NCBI RefSeq assembly: GCF_007858185.1
Contig: NZ_VFES01000013.1
Location: 158,291-222,290 of the forward strand
Length of the DNA stretch: 64,000 bases
Source of the DNA: Pseudomonas grimontii
GTDB taxonomy: Bacteria > Pseudomonadota > Gammaproteobacteria > Pseudomonadales > Pseudomonadaceae
Direction: 5' to 3'
A program made the position numbers and the translations under genes. Below the pieces are notes generated by a model that was not told the origin of the DNA, ran no database searches, and worked only from the letters and a program-made list of their open reading frames with translations. Shown here one piece after another: positions 25,650 through 34,184 of this stretch (positions within the stretch are counted from its first letter, which is position 1; each line of letters opens with the position of its first letter).

Positions 25650-26954
25650 ATGAGTGATTCAGAACAGTTTTGCGCACAACGCCGCCGTGTCCTCTTGGGC
25701 ATGGCCGCCACCGGAGCCGCCATTGCCGGCAGTACCCTGACCTGCCCGGCCATGGCCGCCGCTGCCGAACAAGTCACCACCGCGCCGCGCAGTGACAAAA
25801 CCCAGGACCACCACGATTTTTTCGGCCAGCACCAAAGCGGCATCGTCACCCCGCGCCCGGCCTGCGGCATGGTCGTGGCGTTCGACGTCTTGGCCAGCGA
25901 CCGCGAAGACCTGGAGCGCCTGTTCCGCACCTTGAACGAGCGCATCCGTTTTCTGATGACCGGCGGCACCGTGGCCCAGGTCGACCCGAAGCTGCCGCCC
26001 ACCGATTCCGGCATCCTCGGCCCTGTCGTCACACCGGACAACCTGACCATCACCGTGTCCGTCGGCGAATCGCTGTTCGATGAGCGTTTCGGCCTGGCCG
26101 CCGTCAAACCCAGGCGCCTGAGCCGCATGGTGGGCTTCCCCAACGATGCGCTGGAACCGGCGCAGTGCCACGGCGACCTGAGCCTGCAATTCAGCTCCAA
26201 CACCCCGGACACCAATATCCACGCCCTGCGCGACATCGTGAAGAACCTGCCCGACCTGCTGCTGGTGCGCTGGAAGCAGGAAGGCAGTGTGCCGCCCCAG
26301 GCGCCGGCCAAGCCCGGCGAGCCGGCACAGAGCGCGCGCAACTTCCTGGGTTTCCGTGACGGATCGGCCAACCCGAACTCCAACGACAACAAGGCAATGG
26401 ACCAGATTGTGTGGGTCCAGCCCGGCAGCGACGAACCAAGCTGGGCGGCCCATGGCAGCTATCAGGCGGTGCGCATCATCCGCAACTTCGTTGAACGCTG
26501 GGACCGCACGCCGCTGCAAGAGCAAGAAAGCATCATCGGCCGCGTCAAGACCAGCGGTGCGCCCATGGATGGCCAGAAAGAATCCCAGGTGCCCGACTAC
26601 AGCAAGGACCCGCAAGGCAAGCTGACCAAGCTTGATGCCCATATCCGCCTGGCCAACCCGCGTACCCCGCAGACCCAGGCCAACCTGATCCTGCGTCGGC
26701 CGTTCAACTACTCCAACGGCGTCAATAAAAACGGTCAGTTGGACATGGGGCTGTTGTTCATCTGCTACCAGGCTGACCTGGAGAAAGGCTTTATCAGCGT
26801 GCAAACCCGGCTCAACGGCGAGCCCCTGGAGGAATACCTCAAGCCGGTCGGTGGCGGGTATTTCTTCACCTTGCCGGGGGTCACCGGGCCCAAGGATTTC
26901 ATTGGGCGCACGCTGCTCGCTGCAACGCACCCTCAAACCACTGCCACCACCTAA
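25650..26954 (+). CDS. efeB: Deferrochelatase/peroxidase EfeB (Dyp-type, Tat-exported)
   Basis: A 434-residue heme peroxidase. ATG 25650 opens MSDSEQFCAQRRRVLLGMAA, a twin-arginine export signal; an alternative GTG at 25632 overlaps the efeO stop and would add six residues. Dyp hallmarks are present: the distal GFRDGSANPN loop with Asp237, the probable proximal heme His331 in LDAHIRLANPR, and RRPFNYSNG. EfeB is exported folded with heme and acts in the periplasm in iron uptake from Fe2+ or heme. It is the third gene of the Fur-controlled operon. Confidence 0.92.
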   Translation: MSDSEQFCAQRRRVLLGMAATGAAIAGSTLTCPAMAAAAEQVTTAPRSDKTQDHHDFFGQHQSGIVTPRPACGMVVAFDVLASDREDLERLFRTLNERIRFLMTGGTVAQVDPKLPPTDSGILGPVVTPDNLTITVSVGESLFDERFGLAAVKPRRLSRMVGFPNDALEPAQCHGDLSLQFSSNTPDTNIHALRDIVKNLPDLLLVRWKQEGSVPPQAPAKPGEPAQSARNFLGFRDGSANPNSNDNKAMDQIVWVQPGSDEPSWAAHGSYQAVRIIRNFVERWDRTPLQEQESIIGRVKTSGAPMDGQKESQVPDYSKDPQGKLTKLDAHIRLANPRTPQTQANLILRRPFNYSNGVNKNGQLDMGLLFICYQADLEKGFISVQTRLNGEPLEEYLKPVGGGYFFTLPGVTGPKDFIGRTLLAATHPQTTATT

Positions 26955-26979
26955 AACACACCAGAGCGGAAAACGTCCC

Positions 26980-27798
26980 ATGAAGAAGTCGACTATCGCG
27001 TTGTCGTTGTTAATGACCCTTTCGCCGCTGGCAGCCTTCGCCGCCACCGCGCCGCTGGACCTGGTAGGCCCGGTGTCGGACTACAAGATCTACGTTACCG
27101 AGGAAATCGGCGAGTTGGTCACCCAGACCCAGGCGTTCACCGACGCCATCAACCAAGGCGACCTGGCCACCGCCAAGAAGCTGTACGCGCCGACCCGTGT
27201 GCACTATGAGTCCATCGAGCCGATCGCCGAACTGTTCAGCGACCTGGATGCATCCATCGATTCCCGTGTCGACGACCACGAAAAAGGCGTGACCGCCGAA
27301 GACTTCACCGGTTTCCACCGCATCGAGTACGCGCTGTTCTCGCAGAACTCAACCAAGGGCCTGGAAGCGCTGACGGCCAAGCTCAACACCGACGTCAACG
27401 ACCTCAAGACCCGCGTCGACGGCCTGACCTTCCCGCCTGAGAAAGTCGTCGGCGGTGCTGCGGCGCTGCTCGAAGAAGTCGCCGCCACCAAGATCTCCGG
27501 TGAAGAAGACCGCTACAGCCACACCGACCTGTATGACTTCCAGGGCAACATCGACGGCGCGAAGAAAATCGTCGACCTGTTCCGCGGCCAGATCGAGAAA
27601 CAGGACAAGGCGTTCCTGGCCAAGGTCGACAAGAACTTCGCCGCCGTGAACAAGATCCTGGCCAAGTACAAGACCAAGGACGGCGGCTTTGAGACCTACG
27701 ACAAGGTCAAGGAAAACGACCGTAAGGCCCTGGTAGGTCCGGTCAATACCCTGGCGGAAGACCTGTCGACTTTGCGGGGCAAGTTGGGTTTGAACTGA
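26980..27798 (+). CDS. efeM: EfeM/EfeO-like periplasmic protein, M75 domain only
   Basis: A 272-residue protein from ATG 26980 (GCGGA 9 bp upstream); the frame runs back to 26851 inside efeB. It has a clean signal peptide (MKKSTIALSLLMTLSPLAAFA) and then only the imelysin/M75 domain, with GPVSDYKIYV, GFHRIEYALF (HxxE) and ISGEEDRYSHTDLYDFQGNI. It is clearly paralogous to the C-terminal part of the efeO product upstream but lacks the cupredoxin domain. Such shorter proteins are called EfeM. It is the last gene of the operon, giving efeU-efeO-efeB-efeM. Confidence 0.85.
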   Translation: MKKSTIALSLLMTLSPLAAFAATAPLDLVGPVSDYKIYVTEEIGELVTQTQAFTDAINQGDLATAKKLYAPTRVHYESIEPIAELFSDLDASIDSRVDDHEKGVTAEDFTGFHRIEYALFSQNSTKGLEALTAKLNTDVNDLKTRVDGLTFPPEKVVGGAAALLEEVAATKISGEEDRYSHTDLYDFQGNIDGAKKIVDLFRGQIEKQDKAFLAKVDKNFAAVNKILAKYKTKDGGFETYDKVKENDRKALVGPVNTLAEDLSTLRGKLGLN

Positions 27799-27842
27799 TC
27801 ACGGCTCCCGACCTCCCGCGCCCAGTACCAAAGGTCGTTCGC

Positions 27843-30800
27843 TTAGTCCTTGGGCAAGAACCCGCTCAGTGGCGTGCCGTACGCCTGGCCACTGCGCGGG
27901 TTAATCGAATACCAACGGTGGTTGTATTGCACCGCCTGAACGTCGACCCCCTGATAACGCCCTGCCCGTGCCACGGTTGACGAGACAGTCGGGGCGTCCG
28001 TGCCACTTGCCTGGCCGGCAGAGGCCAGCAGGTATGTGCGCAACTTCTCCTCCGCCGTCAACAGGTGCGGCGCCGCCTTACTCCATTTCGTACCCGCTCC
28101 GACCAGCAGCGCAGGTACTTTTACCAGGCCCTTGGTCGCGGCACTGAGCAACTGCGGAAAACCATCCAGCGGATTCAGCGCTGCGTTGGTGAACAGGGTG
28201 GACCGCTTGATGAAGTCAAACGCGCAGTCGCTGAAGGTCGCCATGGATTTTGCCGAGGCCAATGTGGCGGCGGACGGTTTGAACCGCGTGACGAGCCTGG
28301 ACACCGGATTGGCCACCAACGCCTTTGCCGAGCGGATCAGCCCGCGAGCCTGACCGCCCGCCCCAATTGCCACCCCTACGGCATCCACCATCAAGTTGGT
28401 CATGCCCTGGCCGATATTGCCTTGCTTGAACTCCTGATAGGCGCCCACGAACGGCACGAAGCCCAGCAGAAAGGCATGCGTGCGCTCGCGGGCCTCGCGG
28501 CGCTCCTCCAGGGGCAACGGCTCGCGGGCACGTTGCTGCATCGCTTCGAGCGGTTCGTAAAAATTACCCTGTGAGATCCTGTCGGCAATGCTTGAGGTTC
28601 TCCGCGAGCCGTAGGTGTCCGGCACGAAGGTTTGCGGCGAAAGGTTGCCGGGAAGTTCGCGCGCGGAGAACACGGCGCCCAAGGGTTCGACGATCACTGC
28701 CGGCTCAATCACATTGGGCCGAGGGTTGGAGCCGGTGGCATAGGCGTCGAAATCGACGGCCATCTGCGCGCCACGCACCACCAGACAATAATCGGGGCCA
28801 CGGTCACCTAGAACTTGCTCCCAGCGAGCGGTGCCATTGAGCTTGACCGCTTCGGGCAAATCCGTACGCCTAATGAGGCTGCCATTGGCAAACACTTCGT
28901 AATACACGACCTTCTTTGCATGCTCCAAGCGCATCAAGGTACCTTGGCGCGCGCGCTTCGCGTCTCTGTATTCGTCGGTTTCCTCGGCCTCGGTGACACC
29001 GGTCTCCAGTCGCAAGGTAAAGAGTTCGACCTTGCCCACTTCAAGCGCCTGGCGGTCGGCTAACGGTAATTGGGCGAACATCAGCTTGAGCTTAGTGGCA
29101 TAGGCGCTCTGGAGATTTTTGTGGTGTTGGTTGACAGCGGTTTTCAACAAGCCGTCCAGCTCAGGAAGGTAGCGAATAGGCTTGTCCAGCCTGTCGCGAG
29201 CCTCGGCGGAAACTTCGGGTGAACGGGTTCGTTCAGAGGGTGTTTTCACCGGCAGGGATAATACGGGCATATCGTCGCTGAACACCCACTTGCCCGGTGT
29301 CAGGTCGCCGGTCATATAGGTTTCGACCAACGAGCGAAAGCGTGGCTCCGACACCGGCAGGTTGCGGCGATCCTCGGCGCTGGCCAGGGTCACGGTCATG
29401 CGTTCGAGTTCGGCCTGCGTGCTATTCGGGAATGCGCGCAGCAGTTCCTTGATGGCCAGCGTCTTGCGCGTCGGCAGTTCCAGGCTGGCGTTTGCAAAGG
29501 CGCTGCTGGCCTCTTGGCGTTGTTTGAAAAACGCCCGCGCAGCATCCTGGATATCGTACGCGGAGTACTCGCCATCGCTGCGCTGCCTGACGACGCCGTT
29601 CAGCACAGCCCAGTCGGCGATGATTTTCAGGGCACTGAGTTGCATCAACGTCGCCTGCCCTTCATTGGTGGGCATCAAGGTGGTCAGGGCAGTCACCTGC
29701 TGCTCGCTCATCATCCGTGATGTACCCGGTGTGTTGTGATCGGCCAATGCACAGCCCAGACGCAGCTCGACCCAGGCAGGCGTGCCGATGTGCACCGAAG
29801 CCGGCACGTCCCGCACCAGCAGTTCCGGCGCCGCCTGCGCCAGGCATACCTGGGCAGCCAACACCGCCAGCTTGGGGTCCAGGCCTTTGCTTTCCTGCAA
29901 GTGACGCTCGATATCACGACGCACCTCGCTGAAGCTGCGCCCCATGTTCGCCGGCTGGTAGATCGAATAGCCGGCGATTTCGCCGGGTTTGTCAGGCATG
30001 GACGGATTGACATGCAGCTTGATCGCAGCGATCACCAGCTGTTGGCGCAGCGCCTTGGGGAGGACCGCTGCATTACCCTGGCCGCCCTGCCAGCGTAGCG
30101 CGTAGGCCAAATGCTCACCGAATGCCAGGGCGTCCAGGCTATCGAGCAGTTTGTCCAAATGAGCCTGGGGATCGGCTTGCATCGCCTGCAACGTGAAGCC
30201 TGTCAGCGCGCCGAACAATCGCGGGTGAGCGCCGCCAAGCCGGATGCCAGCCAGCGCGGCCACGGCGTTTTTGTCGTCCGGGGTTAAACTGCCAGGCGCC
30301 CAATCTTGTTTTATCAACCCGTCGTAGTCGCCCAGCACCGGTGCCGGCGGCAAGGAGGTGCGCAGCCAGTCAATGACATTACGCGTTTGCGCGACGGTAC
30401 GCGGCGAGCCCAGGCCCTTGAAGTCAAGAAGCTGGCGCATGTCGTAACGTGGCGTTGAGTACACGGCATTGCCCAGCGGCTCAGCGAGCGTCGTCAACGC
30501 CGTGAGTTCATCGTTCAGGGTGTCGACTGCCTCCACATAACGGCTCAGGTCTACCCATCCGCCCACCGGACTTTGGCGTTCAAGCCGGCCTTCGGACACC
30601 CGAAAGGGTTTACCCGGCCAGTCGAATCCTTCGCGCGCCAGCAGGCTGACCATCTCCGGGCGGGCGACCAACCGCTGCAAGCGCTCCATCGCAGCCTGGC
30701 TGTGCGCCGGCAACGGCGATGCGGGTGACAGCTCGGTGGGGGGAGTGGACCAGTCTGTACGCGCATTGTCCGGCAAGGGCTCAAGCTCTTTTTCAAGACG

Positions 30801-31445
30801 ATCTGCCAGGTAATAGCGCTCCTCCAGGTCGCCAATCACCTGCCACACCGACTCAAGACGACTGACATCGACCTGTGCAACCCGTTGATGTGGCAGCCAC
30901 AGCCCCTTGCCCTGCTCGACAAACGGCAAGCCCTGGTCGGCGGGGTCGAGCAACTCGCGGATCGGACTCAGGGTGCGCGAAACCTCGTTCCAGCCGGAGT
31001 TGTCGGTCAGGCTGAAGCTGGCGGCGCTGCGTACACCGTTGTGGTTGACGTAGCCCTCGATACGGTCACGGTGCACCGTGAGGGTCGCCGGTTCCAGGCC
31101 CTGGCCGGCAATCCACTGTTGCAACAAAGGCCGGTTCAGCAGGTGCTGGTACAGACGCATTGCGGGCCCCAGGCGGCTGTCGGGAGGCACCTCGACCAAG
31201 GTGTAACCCTCGTCTTCGGCGGCCGCAATGCGTTCGGCCAACTGGGCTTCGGCTGCAAGCACACGGTCACGCTCCCGATTCGGTAATCGCGTCCATGGCA
31301 AGCCTGCTGCGGGCGGATCGCCAGCAATCTCGCGCCGTGTACGCGAGGCAGGGGTTTGAATGTTGGTAGCGGGTAGTTTGTTTGCATGCAGCGCGGCATA
31401 GGGGATGGGCGCGCGGGTGCTCGACAATGACATCGACATGTTCAT
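27843..31445 (-). CDS. Large dermonecrotic-toxin-like (DUF6543-type) protein
   Basis: A 1200-residue protein. No signal peptide is visible. The body is helical with segments such as AAIKLHVNPSMPDKPGEIAG and ELLRAFPNSTQAELERMTVT that I associate with Pseudomonas proteins annotated dermonecrotic toxin domain or DUF6543. A hydrophobic stretch occurs near residues 1000-1060 (HAFLLGFVPFVGAYQEFKQG, then MTNLMVDAVGVAIGAGGQAR), reminiscent of membrane-translocating toxin regions. The end, YNHRWYSINPRSGQAYGTPL, is a conserved-looking cap. Unlike many relatives it lacks leucine-rich repeats and an E3-ligase tail. It lies alone, 144 bp downstream of pssA, with no obvious immunity gene. Family assignment is from memory and moderately sure. 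Confidence 0.6.
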   Translation of the reverse strand: MNMSMSLSSTRAPIPYAALHANKLPATNIQTPASRTRREIAGDPPAAGLPWTRLPNRERDRVLAAEAQLAERIAAAEDEGYTLVEVPPDSRLGPAMRLYQHLLNRPLLQQWIAGQGLEPATLTVHRDRIEGYVNHNGVRSAASFSLTDNSGWNEVSRTLSPIRELLDPADQGLPFVEQGKGLWLPHQRVAQVDVSRLESVWQVIGDLEERYYLADRLEKELEPLPDNARTDWSTPPTELSPASPLPAHSQAAMERLQRLVARPEMVSLLAREGFDWPGKPFRVSEGRLERQSPVGGWVDLSRYVEAVDTLNDELTALTTLAEPLGNAVYSTPRYDMRQLLDFKGLGSPRTVAQTRNVIDWLRTSLPPAPVLGDYDGLIKQDWAPGSLTPDDKNAVAALAGIRLGGAHPRLFGALTGFTLQAMQADPQAHLDKLLDSLDALAFGEHLAYALRWQGGQGNAAVLPKALRQQLVIAAIKLHVNPSMPDKPGEIAGYSIYQPANMGRSFSEVRRDIERHLQESKGLDPKLAVLAAQVCLAQAAPELLVRDVPASVHIGTPAWVELRLGCALADHNTPGTSRMMSEQQVTALTTLMPTNEGQATLMQLSALKIIADWAVLNGVVRQRSDGEYSAYDIQDAARAFFKQRQEASSAFANASLELPTRKTLAIKELLRAFPNSTQAELERMTVTLASAEDRRNLPVSEPRFRSLVETYMTGDLTPGKWVFSDDMPVLSLPVKTPSERTRSPEVSAEARDRLDKPIRYLPELDGLLKTAVNQHHKNLQSAYATKLKLMFAQLPLADRQALEVGKVELFTLRLETGVTEAEETDEYRDAKRARQGTLMRLEHAKKVVYYEVFANGSLIRRTDLPEAVKLNGTARWEQVLGDRGPDYCLVVRGAQMAVDFDAYATGSNPRPNVIEPAVIVEPLGAVFSARELPGNLSPQTFVPDTYGSRRTSSIADRISQGNFYEPLEAMQQRAREPLPLEERREARERTHAFLLGFVPFVGAYQEFKQGNIGQGMTNLMVDAVGVAIGAGGQARGLIRSAKALVANPVSRLVTRFKPSAATLASAKSMATFSDCAFDFIKRSTLFTNAALNPLDGFPQLLSAATKGLVKVPALLVGAGTKWSKAAPHLLTAEEKLRTYLLASAGQASGTDAPTVSSTVARAGRYQGVDVQAVQYNHRWYSINPRSGQAYGTPLSGFLPKD

Positions 31446-31589
31446 TTCTCTCTCGGATGGATCCCTTTAGGGCAGCTTCGTCCATCCGTGAACGATGAGA
31501 GGCAATGTATAAACAGTCATTCCAACCTGAATGTCAGCCTTATCCGACTCCCTTGACTGGTGTGTCGCGGATTTATGACAGGCGACGAC

Positions 31590-32933
31590 CTACAGGATCC
31601 GATAGAGCAGCCGCTCGATTCGCACGCGGCTGACCCGGCGCAGAAACTTGCCGACGGCGGGCGGGTAGTCCACCAGGGTCTGCAATTGCGCGTAACCGTC
31701 GATCCGCGTGGTGTGCTGGAAAATCTGCGCCAGCTCGGTACGCCGCGGCTCCAGCCACTGGCCCTGTGGATCGTCGATCAACAAGGCGTTTTCCAGATCG
31801 AGGCGGAATGCCCGGGGGTTGAGGTTGTTGCCGGTGAGCAAGGTGTAGCGCTGGTCGACCCACATGCCCTTGAGGTGGTAAGTGTTGTCGCCGTCGCGCC
31901 ACAGGTGCAGGTTCAACTGGCCGCTGTCGATCATCGACTGATGGCGCTTGGCAAAACGACGCAGGCTGATTTCGTACAGGTACGGCAGTGCCGCGATGAC
32001 CTTGAACGGCTCGCTGGGCGGGATGTAGAAGTCGTTGGCGGTCTTGTCGCCGACAATGATGTCGATCTTTACCCCGCGCGCCAGGGCACGGTTGATTTCA
32101 CGGGTCACCGGCAACGGCAGGTTGAAGTACGGCGTGCAGATGGTCAGTTGCTGCTGGGCACTGGCGATCAGTTCCAGGATTACGCGGTTCAACGGGTTGT
32201 TCTTGCCCACCCCGAGCAATGGGCTGACCGACAGGTTGCCGTTGGGCAACTGCCCCGTCGTGGTGTCATAGGCCGCGTGTTTCAGGCGGCTGCGCAAGTC
32301 GCCGATATCGTTGCGCAAGCTGCGCGTGGTCGGTGGGTTGGGCAAGTCCAGGCGATTGACCGCCTTGGAGGCAATCAGGCCGTGCTCCACCAGGTGCTGC
32401 ATCGAATCGGCCAGGGCTTTGCTGTGGATCAGGTGGTAACGGTCGAAGCGGTATTTGTCGAACTTGTGCAGGTACACGTTATTCAGGCTGGCACCGCTGT
32501 ACAGCACGCTGTCATCAATCACGAAGCCCTTCAGGTGCAGCACGCCGAACAGCTCGCGGGTTTGCACCGGTACGCCATACACCGGCACTTCGCTGGCATG
32601 GCTCTGCGTCATGGCTTGGTACCAGGCGCTGTTGCCCGGTTGCTTGCCGGCGCCGATCAAGCCGCGCTGGGCGCGCAGCCAGTCGACCACCACCACGATG
32701 TCCAGTTCCGGTCGTGCGGCCTTGGCGGCGTGCAGGGCGGCATAGATCTCCTGCCCTGCTTCGTCCTGCTGCAAGTACAGCGCAACGATGTAGATGCGCC
32801 GGGTGGCCTGGGAGATTTTTTCCAGCAGGCAACGGCGATACGCATCAGCACCGGACAACACGTCGAGGGCGTCGGGAGTGAGGGGGAAGCCACGCAGTTT
32901 GGGCAACAGGGAGCGTTTGAAGAACGACGGCAT
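31590..32933 (-). CDS. pssA: CDP-diacylglycerol--serine O-phosphatidyltransferase PssA (phospholipase D type)
   Basis: A 447-residue enzyme making phosphatidylserine, the precursor of phosphatidylethanolamine. It has the two degenerate phospholipase D HKD motifs of the E. coli-type enzyme: HLKGFVIDDSVLYSGAS and YHLKGMWVDQRYTLLTGNN, and length close to E. coli PssA (about 451). There is no signal or membrane helix, as expected for this ribosome/membrane-peripheral enzyme. It is divergent from the tetR gene at 33057 across 123 bp. Confidence 0.9.
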   Translation of the reverse strand: MPSFFKRSLLPKLRGFPLTPDALDVLSGADAYRRCLLEKISQATRRIYIVALYLQQDEAGQEIYAALHAAKAARPELDIVVVVDWLRAQRGLIGAGKQPGNSAWYQAMTQSHASEVPVYGVPVQTRELFGVLHLKGFVIDDSVLYSGASLNNVYLHKFDKYRFDRYHLIHSKALADSMQHLVEHGLIASKAVNRLDLPNPPTTRSLRNDIGDLRSRLKHAAYDTTTGQLPNGNLSVSPLLGVGKNNPLNRVILELIASAQQQLTICTPYFNLPLPVTREINRALARGVKIDIIVGDKTANDFYIPPSEPFKVIAALPYLYEISLRRFAKRHQSMIDSGQLNLHLWRDGDNTYHLKGMWVDQRYTLLTGNNLNPRAFRLDLENALLIDDPQGQWLEPRRTELAQIFQHTTRIDGYAQLQTLVDYPPAVGKFLRRVSRVRIERLLYRIL

Positions 32934-33020
32934 AGGGCTCGCAATGGGTCGAATCCGAAGAGGCCCGAAGCTTACACCATGGGCTTGCTCAGGTCTCGTT
33001 ACCTGGCGCGGAAAAGTTTG

Positions 33021-33049
33021 TTGACCAAGGAGAATGATCGTTCTACTTT
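33021..33049 (+). promoter_or_regulatory. Promoter and palindromic operator of tetR-like gene
   Basis: TTGACC (33021-33026), a 17-bp spacer and TACTTT (33044-33049) form a good sigma-70 promoter. The spacer holds AGAATGATCGTTCT at 33031-33044, a near-perfect dyad suited to autorepression by the TetR protein. Transcription would start at about base 33056, next to the ATG at 33057. Confidence 0.65.
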
Positions 33050-33056
33050 AGGCGGC

Positions 33057-33620
33057 ATGAACGATATCCCTGGCAATGAAACCCGCGACATTATCCTCGA
33101 CGTCACCGAGAAGTTGATCTATCGCCACGGCATCGCCGCCACCGGCATGGACTTTCTGGTGAAAACCGCCGGCGTGTCGCGAAAAAGTATTTACCGTTAC
33201 TTCGCCAATAAAGATGAACTGGTGATCGCCGCCCTGCAGCGCCGCGATGCGCGCTGGATGCAATGGCTGCGCGGTGAAGTGGAACGCGTCGATGGCAGCG
33301 GCGACCGCTTGCTCGCGCTGTTCGACGCACTCAGGACCTGGTTCGGCTCGGCGGATTTTCGCGGCTGCGCCTTTATCAACACCAGCGGTGAAACCGGCGA
33401 TCCGCACGACCCGGTACGCCTGCTGGCCAAGGCACATAAACAGAAACTGTTCGAGTATGCCCTCGAACTGTGTCAAGCCCATGGCACCCCCGACCCCGAA
33501 CGGCAGGCCGCGCACCTGCTGATCCTGATCGATGGCGCCATTACCGTTGCCCTGGTCATGGGTGATTCAACGGCTGCTGATAATGCGCAATGCATGGCGC
33601 GAACGTTATTGGGGCTTTGA
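33057..33620 (+). CDS. TetR/AcrR-family regulator
   Basis: A 187-residue regulator from ATG 33057 (MNDIPGNETRDIIL). The N-terminal helix-turn-helix reads GMDFLVKTAGVSRKSIYRYF followed by ANKDELVIAAL. The ligand-binding half contains FRGCAFINTSGE and AAHLLILIDGAITVALVMG, like the group of TetR repressors that control small detoxification genes. A much longer open frame reaches back to 31560 but is antisense to pssA and not coding. An NTF2-like gene follows 41 bp downstream and is probably co-regulated. The mRNA may be leaderless. Confidence 0.88.
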   Translation: MNDIPGNETRDIILDVTEKLIYRHGIAATGMDFLVKTAGVSRKSIYRYFANKDELVIAALQRRDARWMQWLRGEVERVDGSGDRLLALFDALRTWFGSADFRGCAFINTSGETGDPHDPVRLLAKAHKQKLFEYALELCQAHGTPDPERQAAHLLILIDGAITVALVMGDSTAADNAQCMARTLLGL

Positions 33621-33661
33621 ATACACCGGCCGAGCAACTTTGTCTTAACAGGAGCCCTGAA

Positions 33662-34141
33662 ATGCCATCCTCCCCGCAAACACGTCCACCGCTGCCGCCG
33701 TTTACCCGTGAGTCGGCCATCGAGAAAGTCCGCCTGGCCGAAGACGGCTGGAACGGCCGTGACCCACAACGGGTATCCCTGGCCTACACCGTGGACACAC
33801 AGTGGCGCAACCGCGCCGAATTCGCCCATAACCGCGAGGAGGCCAAGGGCTTTCTTACCCGCAAATGGGCCAGGGAACTGGATTACCGGCTGATCAAGGA
33901 GTTGTGGGCCTTCACCGATAACCGCATCGCCGTGCGTTATGCCTACGAATGGCACGACGACTCCGGCAACTGGTTCCGCTCTTATGGCAATGAAAACTGG
34001 GAGTTCGACGAGAACGGCCTGATGGCCAAGCGTTTTGCCTGCATCAATGACCTGCCGATCAAGGAAAGCGAGCGCAAGTTCCACTGGCCGCTGGGTCGAC
34101 GCCCGGATGAGCATCCGGGGCTGTCGGAGCTGGGGCTGTAG
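33662..34141 (+). CDS. DUF1348 NTF2-like protein
   Basis: A 159-residue cytoplasmic protein from ATG 33662, with AGGAG about 9 bp upstream. It matches DUF1348 of the NTF2-like superfamily throughout: ESAIEKVRLAEDGWNGRDPQ, TQWRNRAEFAHNREEAKGFL, RYAYEWHDDSGNWFRSYGNE and the end KRFACINDLPIKESERKFHW. No catalytic role is proven for this family. It follows the tetR gene by 41 bp with no terminator between, so the pair is likely an operon. Confidence 0.87.
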   Translation: MPSSPQTRPPLPPFTRESAIEKVRLAEDGWNGRDPQRVSLAYTVDTQWRNRAEFAHNREEAKGFLTRKWARELDYRLIKELWAFTDNRIAVRYAYEWHDDSGNWFRSYGNENWEFDENGLMAKRFACINDLPIKESERKFHWPLGRRPDEHPGLSELGL

Positions 34142-34145
34142 CTTG

Positions 34146-34179
34146 AAGCCGCAAGCTTGAAGCTTCAAGCTTGCGGCTT
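34146..34179. terminator. Perfect 34-bp palindrome, likely bidirectional terminator
   Basis: The 34 bases from AAGCCGCAAG to CTTGCGGCTT are identical to their own reverse complement. The palindrome fills the 43-bp gap between two convergent genes, so its transcript would form a long hairpin in either direction; T-runs are short. Confidence 0.6.
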
Positions 34180-34184
34180 ATCGC

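Noticed and set aside
31560..33056. N-terminal extension of the TetR gene to a 686-residue protein
   Set aside because: The extension is antisense to pssA; the TetR domain has its own promoter and start at 33057.
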